DNA of 64,000 nucleotides from Mycolicibacterium rhodesiae JS60 (GCA_000230935.2 AGIQ01000003.1:434001-498000); one strand, 5' to 3'; positions 51,590-60,065 are shown, counted from the first letter of the stretch. Notes: generated by a model from the letters alone, not told the origin. Numbers and translations are program-made.

Positions 51590-52255
51590 ATGAAGCTGCC
51601 AAGCACGCGCGTTCCTCCCACCGATGTGGTGATCGAGCTCGACTCCATCGACGAGCTGTTCTCGGTCGATCCGCGCGATCTGATATCCGGTGCGCATCGC
51701 ATCGACAGCGGGATGGACGAACTGGTGGAACGGTTCCTGGCGCAGCGGCGGATCATGCCCGAGCAGCGCATCGTGCTGAACGTCGCCGATGAGGTCCGCG
51801 AGGAAACGGCTGCAGCCGTCGTCTTGGCCGTGCGCCGTTACTGCCAGCTGCGCATGCGCCGGGCCATCCGCGAACACAACCTGATCTGGCGGCAGGGCAA
51901 GCGGGCGCTGTTCAGCGGCTCGCTGCTGTTCATGATCGGCATCGCGCTGTCGTACGCCTTCACCCGACCCATCATGGGCGACGTCGTCGAGGGGCTGCTC
52001 GGGAACGGGGTGTTCCTGGTCGTGGCGTGGGTCGGGCTCTGGTATCCGCTCGACCTGTTGTTCATTGCCCGGGAACAGGCCAAGCGCGAGATTCGCGTCC
52101 TCGGCAACATGCTTGACGTGCCAGTTGTCGTTCGGGCCAAGGACCGGACGATGCCGATCCCCGTGACGCCTCACCCACCCCTGAGCCAGGCGTTGCCACC
52201 GAGCTTGAATGCGCGGTTCCGCCGGTTCCGGGGGCCGTCGAAGTCGGGGATCTAG
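51590..52255 (+). CDS. Two-helix membrane protein downstream of jetABC, unknown function
   Basis: A 221-residue protein. Residues 1-100 are soluble and acidic-helical (PPTDVVIELDSIDELFSVDP, then a hydrophobic-heptad helix). Two membrane helices follow (ALFSGSLLFMIGIALSYAF and VFLVVAWVGLWYPLDLLFIA), then a basic soluble tail with VRAKDR. GGGAGG precedes ATG at 51590, 72 bases after jetC on the same strand. It lacks any DUF2220/Toprim nuclease motif. It may be a fourth component or simply a neighbour. Confidence 0.65.
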   Translation: MKLPSTRVPPTDVVIELDSIDELFSVDPRDLISGAHRIDSGMDELVERFLAQRRIMPEQRIVLNVADEVREETAAAVVLAVRRYCQLRMRRAIREHNLIWRQGKRALFSGSLLFMIGIALSYAFTRPIMGDVVEGLLGNGVFLVVAWVGLWYPLDLLFIAREQAKREIRVLGNMLDVPVVVRAKDRTMPIPVTPHPPLSQALPPSLNARFRRFRGPSKSGI

Positions 52256-52263
52256 CTCTTCCA

Positions 52264-52320
52264 CGAGTGTGCAGTTTCATACGCAACACGCCGCTACCCG
52301 CGGATCAGACTGCACACTCG
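52264..52320. repeat. 12-bp perfect inverted repeat with 33-base loop
   Basis: CGAGTGTGCAGT (52264-52275) and ACTGCACACTCG (52309-52320) are perfect complements. The loop contains its own small dyad (CCGC...GCGG). It begins nine bases after the membrane protein stop and precedes the terminator. It could be a structured RNA end, a regulator site or a dispersed intergenic repeat. Confidence 0.5.
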
Positions 52321-52339
52321 CTGAGCGCCTAGACACGAA

Positions 52340-52368
52340 AAGGCCAGGGGCGCAAAGCCCCTGGCCTT
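52340..52368. terminator. Strong bidirectional intrinsic terminator
   Basis: AAGGCCAGGGGC (52340-52351) pairs with GCCCCTGGCCTT (52357-52368) over 12 bp with a GCAAA loop. It lies between the convergent membrane protein and lipoprotein genes, 15 bases past the lipoprotein stop, and can serve both. Confidence 0.85.
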
Positions 52369-52382
52369 CGTCGTCAGACTTA

Positions 52383-53054
52383 CTACTTCAGTTCGGGCAG
52401 AGCCGACTCGATCTGTGCGACCTGGGCCTTGCCGACGGCCTCGGCGTAGTCCTTCGGCACCGGGTTGAGATCGCCGGGGGCGCTACCGAACACGATCACC
52501 GCGACGGTCCGGTCGACGGTGAACAGCAGTGCCGCCATGGCGGACTTGCCGTCCGGCGAGGTGCCGATGGTGACGGTCGCGTCGGGGGTGACCCCCGGCA
52601 GCGGCTCGGCGGTGCCGGTCACCTGGGACGGCACGCTGTTGGCGGCGCCGGTCAATGCCGTGGCGGCCTGTGCGGCGTCGGCGGTGATGATGATCGAGAC
52701 GTTGATGGCGTTGGTGCCCGACGAGAAGGTCTGGGTGACATCCGGCGGCGCGGGGTCCAGGGTGGTCTTCGGCGCATCGCCGGTCCACGGTGCCTCTCCG
52801 ACCTGCGGAATGTCCGCGGCCTTGATCAGCAGCGACTCGTAGTTGGCCGCAGCCGCGGGCGTCGAAGCCGCAGCGCTGGTGGTGGTCTCCGTCGACGTGC
52901 TCGTCGACGTCGAGGTCGAGGTGCTCGTCGACGTGGAGGTCGACTTCTCCTCATCCTTACCGCAACCGGCCACGACCAATCCGAGCACCGCGGCGGCCGC
53001 CGTGACTCGGACGATTGCTCGCGTGCTGACAGGACTCATAACGGCGCGCTCCAT
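52383..53054 (-). CDS. Lipoprotein with Ser-Thr repeat linker
   Basis: A 223-residue lipoprotein: signal (VRVTAAAAVLGLVVAGC) with lipobox Cys near residue 31, then an alternating Ser-Thr run (about residues 38-54) and a soluble domain (LLIKAADIPQVGEAPW, NAINVSIIITADAAQAA, AMAALLFTVDRTVAVIVFG). The Ser-Thr linker is a likely site of mannosylation. ATG 53054 follows AAGGGGG; ATG 53039 is an alternative. I do not recognise the globular domain. The gene ends at the shared terminator. Confidence 0.75.
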   Translation of the reverse strand: MERAVMSPVSTRAIVRVTAAAAVLGLVVAGCGKDEEKSTSTSTSTSTSTSTSTSTETTTSAAASTPAAAANYESLLIKAADIPQVGEAPWTGDAPKTTLDPAPPDVTQTFSSGTNAINVSIIITADAAQAATALTGAANSVPSQVTGTAEPLPGVTPDATVTIGTSPDGKSAMAALLFTVDRTVAVIVFGSAPGDLNPVPKDYAEAVGKAQVAQIESALPELK

Positions 53055-53136
53055 TCTGGCCACCCCCTTCTGGAGGGCCAGAGTGAGCGTAAACGACGAG
53101 GTGGGCGAAACGCCCTGTTTCCTGCCGGATCGATGA

Positions 53137-53238
53137 CTACCCGGCCACCGCGGCACGGCGCAACTGCCTGCGTGACGTGATGCCGAGCTTGGCGAAGACC
53201 TTGCGGAGATGCCATTCGACGGTGTGCGCGCTGATCAC
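53137..53238 (-). pseudogene. LuxR-family HTH remnant
   Basis: The 33 codons on the minus strand read SAHTVEWHLRKVFAKLGITS and RRQLRRAAVAG before TAG at 53137, the unmistakable end of a LuxR/NarL helix-turn-helix. They begin directly after, and in the same frame as, the stop of the neighbouring oxidoreductase (TAA 53239-53241). No regulator body exists. A deletion probably joined a LuxR gene's tail to this site. Confidence 0.75.
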
Positions 53239-54375
53239 TTATTCATCCTGCGGGGTGACGAGGAACTTCTCCCCGGTGGCCCGCTTCACGTATTCGTTGA
53301 AGGCGTCGGGTTGGAGCATGCCGGCCAGCGACACCTCGCGGGTGTAGTTGCTCGCGAAGGTGGTGGTGAGTTCGGCGGCGACCCGGGCGCGCAGCCGCGC
53401 GATGGTCTCGGCCCCGGCGGTGGCGAGGAACGGGGTCAGCAGCCAGCCGCCGATGCCCCACGCCATGCCGAAGTTCCTGGTGAGGACGGTGGGGCTGGTG
53501 TCGAGTGCGCCGTAGATATAGACCTGTTTGTGGACGTTCGAGCCGTATCGGGAGTATTCGGCGGCGGTGGCATTGGCCGCCTCTTCCATGGCGTTGAGGA
53601 TGTCGCTGGCGAGCGTGCCGCCGCCGGTGGCGTCGAAGGCCAGGGTGGCTCTGGTTGCCGTGAGGGCCTCGACGAGGTCGCGTGCGAAACTCGGTGACGT
53701 CGAGTTGAGGACATGCTCTGCGCCGAGTTTCTTCAGCAGTTCTTCTTGTTCGGGTTTGCGGACGATATTGACCAGTGGGATGCCGTCCTTGCCGCAGAGC
53801 TTGACCAGCATCTGCCCGAGGTTCGATGCCGCGGCGGTGTGCACGAGGGCTGAATGTCCTTCGCGGCGCATGGTTTCCGTCATTCCGAGGGCCGTCAGCG
53901 GGTTGACGAATGATGACGCACCGTCGCGGGCGGTGGCGCCGTCGGGCAGGACCAGACATGCTCTGGCGTCAACGGCCCGGTATTGCGAATACATCGCGCC
54001 ACCGGCGATGCCGACCGTCTTACCGAGCAGTGCTTGGGCCGCTTCGGACACCCCGGCGGCCACTACGGTGCCCGCGCCCTCGTTGCCAACCGGAAGGGAC
54101 TGATCGAGGCGAGCCCTGAACGCTTGCGGTGTGTCGATCGGGGCGGTGACGACGGGCCGGTCCTTCGTGCCGCTCACGGTCGCTGTGGACATGTCGGCGC
54201 TTGCGACCAGCAGACCCAGGTCGGAGGGGTTGATCGGCGCGGCCTCGATGCGGACCAGCACTTCGTTGCCGTTGGGGGTCGGGACTGGCACCTCGTGCAA
54301 CGAGAGTTCGAGGGTGCCTGCCGAGGTCACCAGCGAGCGCAGTTCGAGGGCCTTGTCGGGGAGTTCTGCGGTCAT
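53239..54375 (-). CDS. Zinc-type / quinone-oxidoreductase-like MDR dehydrogenase
   Basis: A 378-residue medium-chain dehydrogenase without obvious catalytic zinc ligands: VLVRIEAAPINPSDLGLL opening, GNEGAGTVVAAG, and a nucleotide-binding region HTAAASNLGQMLVKLC with FDATGGG further on. Relatives are NADPH quinone or enoyl reductases. ATG at 54375 begins MTAELPDKALELRSL. The reading frame continues beyond the stop into a LuxR HTH relic. The substrate is unknown. Confidence 0.82.
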   Translation of the reverse strand: MTAELPDKALELRSLVTSAGTLELSLHEVPVPTPNGNEVLVRIEAAPINPSDLGLLVASADMSTATVSGTKDRPVVTAPIDTPQAFRARLDQSLPVGNEGAGTVVAAGVSEAAQALLGKTVGIAGGAMYSQYRAVDARACLVLPDGATARDGASSFVNPLTALGMTETMRREGHSALVHTAAASNLGQMLVKLCGKDGIPLVNIVRKPEQEELLKKLGAEHVLNSTSPSFARDLVEALTATRATLAFDATGGGTLASDILNAMEEAANATAAEYSRYGSNVHKQVYIYGALDTSPTVLTRNFGMAWGIGGWLLTPFLATAGAETIARLRARVAAELTTTFASNYTREVSLAGMLQPDAFNEYVKRATGEKFLVTPQDE

Positions 54376-54518
54376 CGTTGACGCCTCGTTCCTGTTCGTG
54401 GGTGATGTGTTGGAACAACCCGCGATGTCGGATGAATTCTTCCCTGGGGTATGTGGCAAGACGAACAGCACAGCAAGACGACCGCCACGCCGATGAGCGT
54501 GAGAACACAGCTCTGAAG

Positions 54519-54592
54519 TAGGGCGGGCGGGGCTCGAACCCGCGACCAAGGGATTATGAGTCCCCGGCTCTAACCAACTGAGCTACCGCCCC
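54519..54592 (-). tRNA. tRNA with CAU anticodon (Met, or Ile2)
   Basis: The minus strand folds into a complete cloverleaf: acceptor GGGGCGG/CCGCCCT, D arm GCTC...GAGC, anticodon stem GGGGA/TCCCT around CTCATAA, T arm GCGGG-TTCGAGC-CCCGC, discriminator A. CCA is not encoded. CAU is read as elongator Met unless modified by TilS to read AUA (Ile2); the CTTGGTCGC variable region resembles the Ile2 type of E. coli, so identity is open. The initiator is excluded by the paired first base. Confidence 0.93.
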
Positions 54593-54641
54593 TAGCGCGC
54601 TTGTCGCGGCCACCATGATTCCACGTGGCGCAAGTGACATC

Positions 54642-55688
54642 ATGGACAGGGTGCCCGCCGTGTCCAGCGCTTTCGCCTCCGACAACGCCGCCCCCGCACA
54701 CCCGAAGGCCCTCGACGCGATCCTGACCGCCAATGACGGCACCACGACGTCCTACGGCGACGACCCGATCACCGAGCGCGCCATCGAGCGGGTCAAGGAG
54801 ACCTTCGACTCCCCCGGCGCCGACGTCCTCTTCGCGTTCACCGGCACCGGGGCCAACATCATCGCGCTGGCCTCCGCCGTCCGGCCCTTTCACGAGATCC
54901 TCTGCAGCGATATCGCCCACAGCCTGCTCGACGAGGCCGGCGGCCCCACCCTCGTCTCCGGCGCGAGCCTGCTCGCGCTGCCCAGCGACGACGGCATCAT
55001 CGACCCCGCCCTGCTCACCCACCGCATCACCCGTCGCGGCGACGTCCACCACTCCCAGCCGCGCATCGTCACCATCACCCAGTCCACCGAGAACGGCCGG
55101 CTGTGGCAACCCGACGCCATCGCCGAATTCATCGACCACGCCCACGATCTCGATCTGCTGGTGCACGTTGACGGCTCCCGCGTCGCCAATGCAGTTGCCG
55201 CCCTTGATGTCCCACCGGCCCAGGCCGTCGGCGACGCCGACATCGTCACCATCGGCGGCACCAAGAGCGGTATGCTGTTCGGCGACGCCATCCTGGTCCG
55301 CCGCCCTGAACACTTCGCCGGCATCGAATTCGTCCAGAAGCAGATCGGCCATCTGGCGAGCAAACACCGTTACGTCTCAGCGCAATTCGATGCCATGCTC
55401 GCCGACGGCACCTGGCTCGACGCCGCCGCCCATGCCAATTCCATGGCCGCCCGCCTCAGCACCGGCATCACCCACCTCGGCCTGCACCTGAGCACACCGA
55501 CCGAAGCCAACGAGGTGTTCGTCGACCTCCCGGCCGAGGCCCTGGCCGCCGTGCGCGAGCACTTCGCCGTCCACACTCCCGACCCGCACAAGCCGGCGGT
55601 AAGGTTCGTGTGTTCGTGGGCCACCACCGACGACGACGTCGACGCCGCTCTGCGAGCGCTGTCGCAAGCCCAGGACCGCATCATCTAA
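54642..55688 (+). CDS. Low-specificity threonine aldolase family PLP enzyme
   Basis: A 348-residue fold-type I PLP enzyme that cleaves threonine/allo-threonine to glycine and acetaldehyde. The N-terminal FASDNAAPAHP segment, the VHVDGSRVANAV metal/PLP region and the cofactor lysine in TIGGTKSGMLFGD (about residues 202-214) are typical. ATG 54642 is preferred; ATG 54615 is an in-frame alternative closer to the tRNA. The histidine phosphatase gene follows after 11 bases. Confidence 0.87.
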   Translation: MDRVPAVSSAFASDNAAPAHPKALDAILTANDGTTTSYGDDPITERAIERVKETFDSPGADVLFAFTGTGANIIALASAVRPFHEILCSDIAHSLLDEAGGPTLVSGASLLALPSDDGIIDPALLTHRITRRGDVHHSQPRIVTITQSTENGRLWQPDAIAEFIDHAHDLDLLVHVDGSRVANAVAALDVPPAQAVGDADIVTIGGTKSGMLFGDAILVRRPEHFAGIEFVQKQIGHLASKHRYVSAQFDAMLADGTWLDAAAHANSMAARLSTGITHLGLHLSTPTEANEVFVDLPAEALAAVREHFAVHTPDPHKPAVRFVCSWATTDDDVDAALRALSQAQDRII

Positions 55689-55699
55689 GGAGCGACGGG

Positions 55700-56263
55700 A
55701 TGCCAGTGACCACAGTGTATCTGGCACGACACGGCCGCACGGCGTTCAACGCCGAGGACCGCATGCGCGGATTGAGCGACCCGCCACTCGACGAGGTCGG
55801 TGTTGTCGAGGCGCAGAAGCTGGCCGCTGCGCTGGCCTCCAACCGACCGACAGCAGTGATCAGCAGTCCGTTGCAGCGGGCGGTCGTCACTGCGCAATCG
55901 ATCGCAGACGCCGCCGGCGTACCGGCGGCAATCGACATCCGGCTCAACGACCGCGACTACGGCCCGCACACCGGCGCCAAGCGCGCCGAGGTGATCGCCC
56001 GCTACGGCAGCATCGACAACGCACCGGGTGTCGAACCACTGGAGGCGGTCCGGCAACGGGCACTGGCCGCCTTCACCGCCCTGGTCGACGAACACGACGG
56101 CGGCCCTTTGGTTCTCGTCTCGCACGACGCCTTCAACCGGGCACTGCTCAGCCAGATCGACACCACCTTGACCGACGCCCCGCAGCGCACCGCGTGCTGG
56201 AACAAGCTCAGCCGGGCCGACGGTGTCTGGCGCGTCGAGGAATACGACCAGAAGCCGGATTAG
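55700..56263 (+). CDS. Histidine phosphatase superfamily protein
   Basis: A 187-residue phosphoglycerate-mutase-like phosphatase with the catalytic motif ARHGRT (His at residue 11), SSPLQRAVVTAQ for the second Arg, and VLVSHDAFNRAL for the second catalytic His. Substrates in mycobacteria range from sugar phosphates to phosphoglycerate derivatives, so specificity is unknown. AAGGAG precedes ATG at 55700. It shares four bases with the convergent AhpD-like gene. Confidence 0.87.
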   Translation: MPVTTVYLARHGRTAFNAEDRMRGLSDPPLDEVGVVEAQKLAAALASNRPTAVISSPLQRAVVTAQSIADAAGVPAAIDIRLNDRDYGPHTGAKRAEVIARYGSIDNAPGVEPLEAVRQRALAAFTALVDEHDGGPLVLVSHDAFNRALLSQIDTTLTDAPQRTACWNKLSRADGVWRVEEYDQKPD

Positions 56264-57108
56264 AGCTCGGCGAAGACCGTCTGGCCGTCCGCATCGATGA
56301 CGTAGCGGTCGGTGCCCTCGGCGACACGGGCCTGGTCGGCCTTCAGCGACACCGCGATCTTGTTGCTGGCGTTGCGCATCACGTCCAACGTCAGCTCGCG
56401 GGCCTGCTCGTGCGAGAAGTGCTCCCGCACACCGGAAGCCACCGCCGGGCTGATCCGCGCCGGTGACCAGATCAGCGCATCGGCGTAGCGCAGCGCCGCC
56501 TTGTGCGCATCGCTCAGCAGCTCGGAAGACTCGAAGTGCTCGATGTCGCCGTACATCGACTCACTACCGCCGGCATCCAATGCGGTGCCCTCGCGCAGGG
56601 ATTTGCACAGCCGGCAGTTGTGCGCGACCGCCCCACGCAGCCGCACCACCTCGGTGGTCACCGGGTCCAGCGACTTGAGCTTCGCCACTCCGGGCAACAG
56701 CTGGTTGAACAACACATCGGCGGCGTCGATGTTCGGGTCCCACACCGGATTCTCGGGCACCCAGCCCACCGGCAAACCCAGCACCTCCAGCCCGCTGCGC
56801 ACCCGCGGCAGGAAGTCGGCGAAGAACATCTGCGCAACGGCACCGAACGTCCCCGCGCCCAGCGCCGTGGTCAGCGACTCCCGCTGGCGATCGGAGATCG
56901 CCGACACATCGACGCTGAACTGCTCGGCGAACTCGGCCACCACCTTCTCGGCGTCGGTCTCCGGCGCGCGCACCGGCACCTGCGCGGGCAGCGGCGTCAG
57001 CGACAACGTCGCACCACACGTCGCGCGGATCAAACCCACCAATCGCTGCTGGTCAGCCGGGGACTGCACGACCAGCTGGGTGACGACTGCGTCAAGATCA
57101 TCGGCCAT
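56260..57108 (-). CDS. AhpD-like / carboxymuconolactone decarboxylase family protein
   Basis: A 282-residue helical protein. AVAHNCRLCKSLRE (about residues 160-173) carries the CxxC redox pair of AhpD-type peroxidase partners, and ALRYADALIWSP lies in the later helical part. The length suggests a duplicated CMD fold with one active copy. It lies seven bases after... the tldE stop region on the same strand orientation is not shared, so it is likely its own unit or read through from tldE. Confidence 0.75.
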   Translation of the reverse strand: MADDLDAVVTQLVVQSPADQQRLVGLIRATCGATLSLTPLPAQVPVRAPETDAEKVVAEFAEQFSVDVSAISDRQRESLTTALGAGTFGAVAQMFFADFLPRVRSGLEVLGLPVGWVPENPVWDPNIDAADVLFNQLLPGVAKLKSLDPVTTEVVRLRGAVAHNCRLCKSLREGTALDAGGSESMYGDIEHFESSELLSDAHKAALRYADALIWSPARISPAVASGVREHFSHEQARELTLDVMRNASNKIAVSLKADQARVAEGTDRYVIDADGQTVFAEL

Positions 57109-57115
57109 CTGCCGA

Positions 57116-58477
57116 TTATTGCGCTTGGCTCACCGAGGACATGTGGAAGTCGGGGATTCGCAGCGTCGGCATCACCGCACGAGTCGCCCAGTCGCCCCAC
57201 TCGCGGGGCAGCGTCTGCTCGGCGACGCCTGCCTCGGTGGCGCGCCGCAGCAGATCCAGCGGGCTCTCGTTGAAGCGGAAGTTGTTCACCGCGGCGGTGA
57301 CTTCGCCGTCTTCGATCAGATAGACGCCGTCGCGGGTCAGCCCGGTCAGCAGCAGCGTGGTGGGGTCGACGGTCCGGATGTACCAGAGCGTGGTCAGCAG
57401 CAGGCCGCGTTCGGTGGCCGCCACCATATCGGCGAGTTCGGCACTGCCGCCGGTCATCAGCAGGTTGTCGGCCGCGACCGCCACCGACGTCCCGAACTCG
57501 GCGGCCGCGGCCCGCGGGTAGGCCAGCGCGTTGATGACACCGTCACGGATCCAGTCCACCCGCCCGATGTCCATCCCGTTGTCGAACACCGACACCGTTT
57601 CCGAGCCGCTCGCCGCCGCGACGAAGGGCGCGCACTGCAGACCCGTCGCAAATGGATCGGAGTACATGGTCAGCGGCAGGTCGGTGAGTCGCTCCCCCAC
57701 CCGGGTTCCGCCGCCGGGTGCCGACAACGCGCTGCGGCCCTCTTCGGCGCCGCGGCCGTCCATCGACCAGCCCAGGTAGATCATCATGTCCGCGACCGTC
57801 GACGGCGGCATCAGCGTTTCGTAGCGACCGGCGGGCAGCTCGACGGTCCGCTCGGCCCAGCCCAGCCGCAGCGCCAGATCATCGAGCAGAGCATCGGTCT
57901 GCACGTCGACGAACCAAGGCGTGCTCACTCCCGCCCACGCGCTGGCGCCGTCGCGTTTGGCGTTGACCTCCACGGTTCCGGTCGGCTGGGTGAAGCGCCG
58001 GCGGATCCCGGTGGAGGTGGCCAGGAACGTCGTCTCGACGACGTGATGCGCGTAGCCGTACAGCCGGTCGGTGCGCCCGAATCCGCCCGACAGGGATTCG
58101 GCGACGTCGGCGAACACCGCCGCACCGGTCTCGGGCACCGGGGCGTTCCAGTCGTCGGGAATTCCGTTGCCGCTCAACAGCGGTGCGCTGTCGCGGGCGT
58201 CGGGGGCGGCGTGCGCGGCGTGTTCGGCGGCGGCCACCAACACCGGGATCGCGGCCGGGTTCACGTCGCTGCTGCGGACTGCGCCGGTATGCGAGGTATC
58301 GCCTTTGCGCACAACGGAAATCACGGTGGTCGTGCGGGTGGTCGAGACGCCGTTGGTGGTCATCGAGTTGCCGGCCCACCGCAGCGATGCCTCGGCGGTG
58401 TCGGTGACGATGACGATCGTCTCGTCGACGGTGGCGGCCTGCAGCGCCAGTTCGACGACCTGCTGGGCGGGGATCAT
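57116..58477 (-). CDS. tldE: TldE/PmbA family protein
   Basis: A 453-residue member of the TldD/TldE family, the partner subunit without the metal-binding HExxxH. IVTDTAEASLRWAGNSMTTN near the start and LPLTMYSDPFATGLQCAPFV and GLLLTTLWYIRTVDPTTLLL later are typical. With TldD it forms a zinc metalloprotease that digests unfolded peptides and processes some RiPP precursors. ATG at 58477 overlaps the stop of a 13-codon mini-ORF that links it to tldD. Confidence 0.87.
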   Translation of the reverse strand: MIPAQQVVELALQAATVDETIVIVTDTAEASLRWAGNSMTTNGVSTTRTTTVISVVRKGDTSHTGAVRSSDVNPAAIPVLVAAAEHAAHAAPDARDSAPLLSGNGIPDDWNAPVPETGAAVFADVAESLSGGFGRTDRLYGYAHHVVETTFLATSTGIRRRFTQPTGTVEVNAKRDGASAWAGVSTPWFVDVQTDALLDDLALRLGWAERTVELPAGRYETLMPPSTVADMMIYLGWSMDGRGAEEGRSALSAPGGGTRVGERLTDLPLTMYSDPFATGLQCAPFVAAASGSETVSVFDNGMDIGRVDWIRDGVINALAYPRAAAAEFGTSVAVAADNLLMTGGSAELADMVAATERGLLLTTLWYIRTVDPTTLLLTGLTRDGVYLIEDGEVTAAVNNFRFNESPLDLLRRATEAGVAEQTLPREWGDWATRAVMPTLRIPDFHMSSVSQAQ

Positions 58478-58515
58478 CGGCGCAACCCCGATTTGGCCTC
58501 TTCGCTGGCGCTCAT
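58474..58515 (-). CDS. 13-codon mini-ORF bridging tldD and tldE
   Basis: ATG at 58515 overlaps the tldD stop (ATGA). The frame encodes MSASEEAKSGLRR and its TGA overlaps the tldE ATG (ATGA). Ribosomes ending tldD could step through it to tldE. It may simply mark an old frameshift in the tldE leader; the peptide itself is unlikely to have a role. Confidence 0.35.
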   Translation of the reverse strand: MSASEEAKSGLRR

Positions 58516-60026
58516 CGACCGGCCTCCTCACGCGTGTTGAGGACATTGACACCGCGGAACAACGCCGACGGGCAGCCGTGGCTGACCGCGGCGACCTGAC
58601 CCGGCTGGGCCTTGCCGCAGTTGAACGCCCCACCGAGGCGCCACGTGGACGGCCCGCCGACGGCTTCCATCGAATTCCAGAAATCGGTAGTAGTGGCCTG
58701 GTAGGCGACGTCCCGCACCTGACCTTCCAGGCGCCCGTGTTTGATCCGGTAGAACCGCTGGCCGGTGAACTGGAAGTTGTAGCGCTGCATGTCAATCGAC
58801 CAGGACTTGTCCCCGACGATGTAAATGCCGTCGTCGACCCTGGCGATCAGATCATCGGTGCTCAGATCCTCTGCGCCCGGCTGCAGCGAGACATTGGCCA
58901 TCCGCTGGATCGGGACGTGGTGAGCGGAGTCGGCATACGAGCAGCCGTTGGAGCGGGCCTGACCGAGTCGCGGTGCGAACACCCGGTCCAGTTGGTAGCC
59001 GACGAAGATGCCATCGCGCACCAGGTCCCAGCTTTGGCCGGCCACCCCCTCGTCGTCGTAACCGATTGTCGCCAAGCCGTATTCGATGGTGCGATCAGCG
59101 GTCACGTTCATCACCGGTGAGCCGTAACGCATCGTGTTCAGCTTGTCCGGGGTGGCGAACGAGGTGCCCGCGTAGGCCGCCTCGTAGCCGATCGCGCGAT
59201 CGTATTCGGTGGCGTGCCCGATGGATTCGTGGATGGTGAGCCACAGGTTGGTCGGGTCGATCACCAAGTCGGTGGGGCCGGCGACCACCGTCGGCGCCTT
59301 GGCCTTGTCCGCCAGCAGGATCGGCAGCTCGGCCAGCTCGGCGCTCCAGTTCCACACGTCGTCGCCGGCGAGCACCTCCCAGCCGCGAGCCATCGGCGGG
59401 GCCAACGTGCGCATCGACTCGAAGCTGCCCGCGGCGGAGTCGACGGCCACCGCGTCCAGCGCCGGCATCATCCGCACCCGCTGCTGCGTGATCGACGAGC
59501 CGAAGGTGTCGGCGTAGAACACCTGCTCCTTGACGGCGTTGACCATCGCCGAGACGTGGTCGACCCCGTCGGAGGCCAGCAGCCGCCCGGCGTACTCGCC
59601 CAGCACCGCGATCTTGTCGGCGGTCGACACGGTGAACGGGTCGATGACGTAGTTCGACACCCAGGTCACGTCGGCGTAGACGGGCTCGGACGCCAGCTCG
59701 ATGCGCTCGGCGTTCAGCACGGCCAGTGAGGTGGCCACCTCCACTGCGCGGCGGGCGGTGTCGGCGGCAACCTCGGGGGCCAGTTCGGCGTGCGAGGCGA
59801 AGCCCCAGGTGCCATCGACGATCACCCGCACTGCCATCCCGATCTCGCGGTCGGTGACCGCGCTCTGCAGCTCACCGTCGCGCAGCTGCACCACCTCACT
59901 GGTGACGGCGTGGATACGCAGGTCGGCGTAGCTGGCGCCGGCAGCCAGGGCGGCCGACAGGGCGGCGTCGGCAAGCGCATGGCGCGGCAGGGCCAAGAAG
60001 TCGGCGTCAACATCGCGGGAACTCAC
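58512..60026 (-). CDS. tldD: TldD family zinc metalloprotease subunit
   Basis: A 504-residue TldD-type subunit. The metal and catalytic motif is TIHESIGHATEYDRAIGYEA (HExxxH near residue 263). The N-terminal DLRIHAVTSEVVQLRDGELQ and the C-terminal ending MEAVGGPSTWRLGGAFNCGK complete the family pattern. It forms the active protease with TldE encoded downstream. The start is GTG at 60026, divergent from uspA by 39 bases. The position matches Rv2315c. Confidence 0.9.
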   Translation of the reverse strand: MSSRDVDADFLALPRHALADAALSAALAAGASYADLRIHAVTSEVVQLRDGELQSAVTDREIGMAVRVIVDGTWGFASHAELAPEVAADTARRAVEVATSLAVLNAERIELASEPVYADVTWVSNYVIDPFTVSTADKIAVLGEYAGRLLASDGVDHVSAMVNAVKEQVFYADTFGSSITQQRVRMMPALDAVAVDSAAGSFESMRTLAPPMARGWEVLAGDDVWNWSAELAELPILLADKAKAPTVVAGPTDLVIDPTNLWLTIHESIGHATEYDRAIGYEAAYAGTSFATPDKLNTMRYGSPVMNVTADRTIEYGLATIGYDDEGVAGQSWDLVRDGIFVGYQLDRVFAPRLGQARSNGCSYADSAHHVPIQRMANVSLQPGAEDLSTDDLIARVDDGIYIVGDKSWSIDMQRYNFQFTGQRFYRIKHGRLEGQVRDVAYQATTTDFWNSMEAVGGPSTWRLGGAFNCGKAQPGQVAAVSHGCPSALFRGVNVLNTREEAGR

Positions 60027-60065
60027 GCGCTACACCGTAACGCCCACGTTGGCGAACCCGCTTTA

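Noticed and set aside
52861..52960. GTCGA-rich short repeats in the lipoprotein gene considered as a repeat array or CRISPR-like element
   Set aside because: They simply encode the Ser-Thr linker; there are no spacers and the period follows codons.
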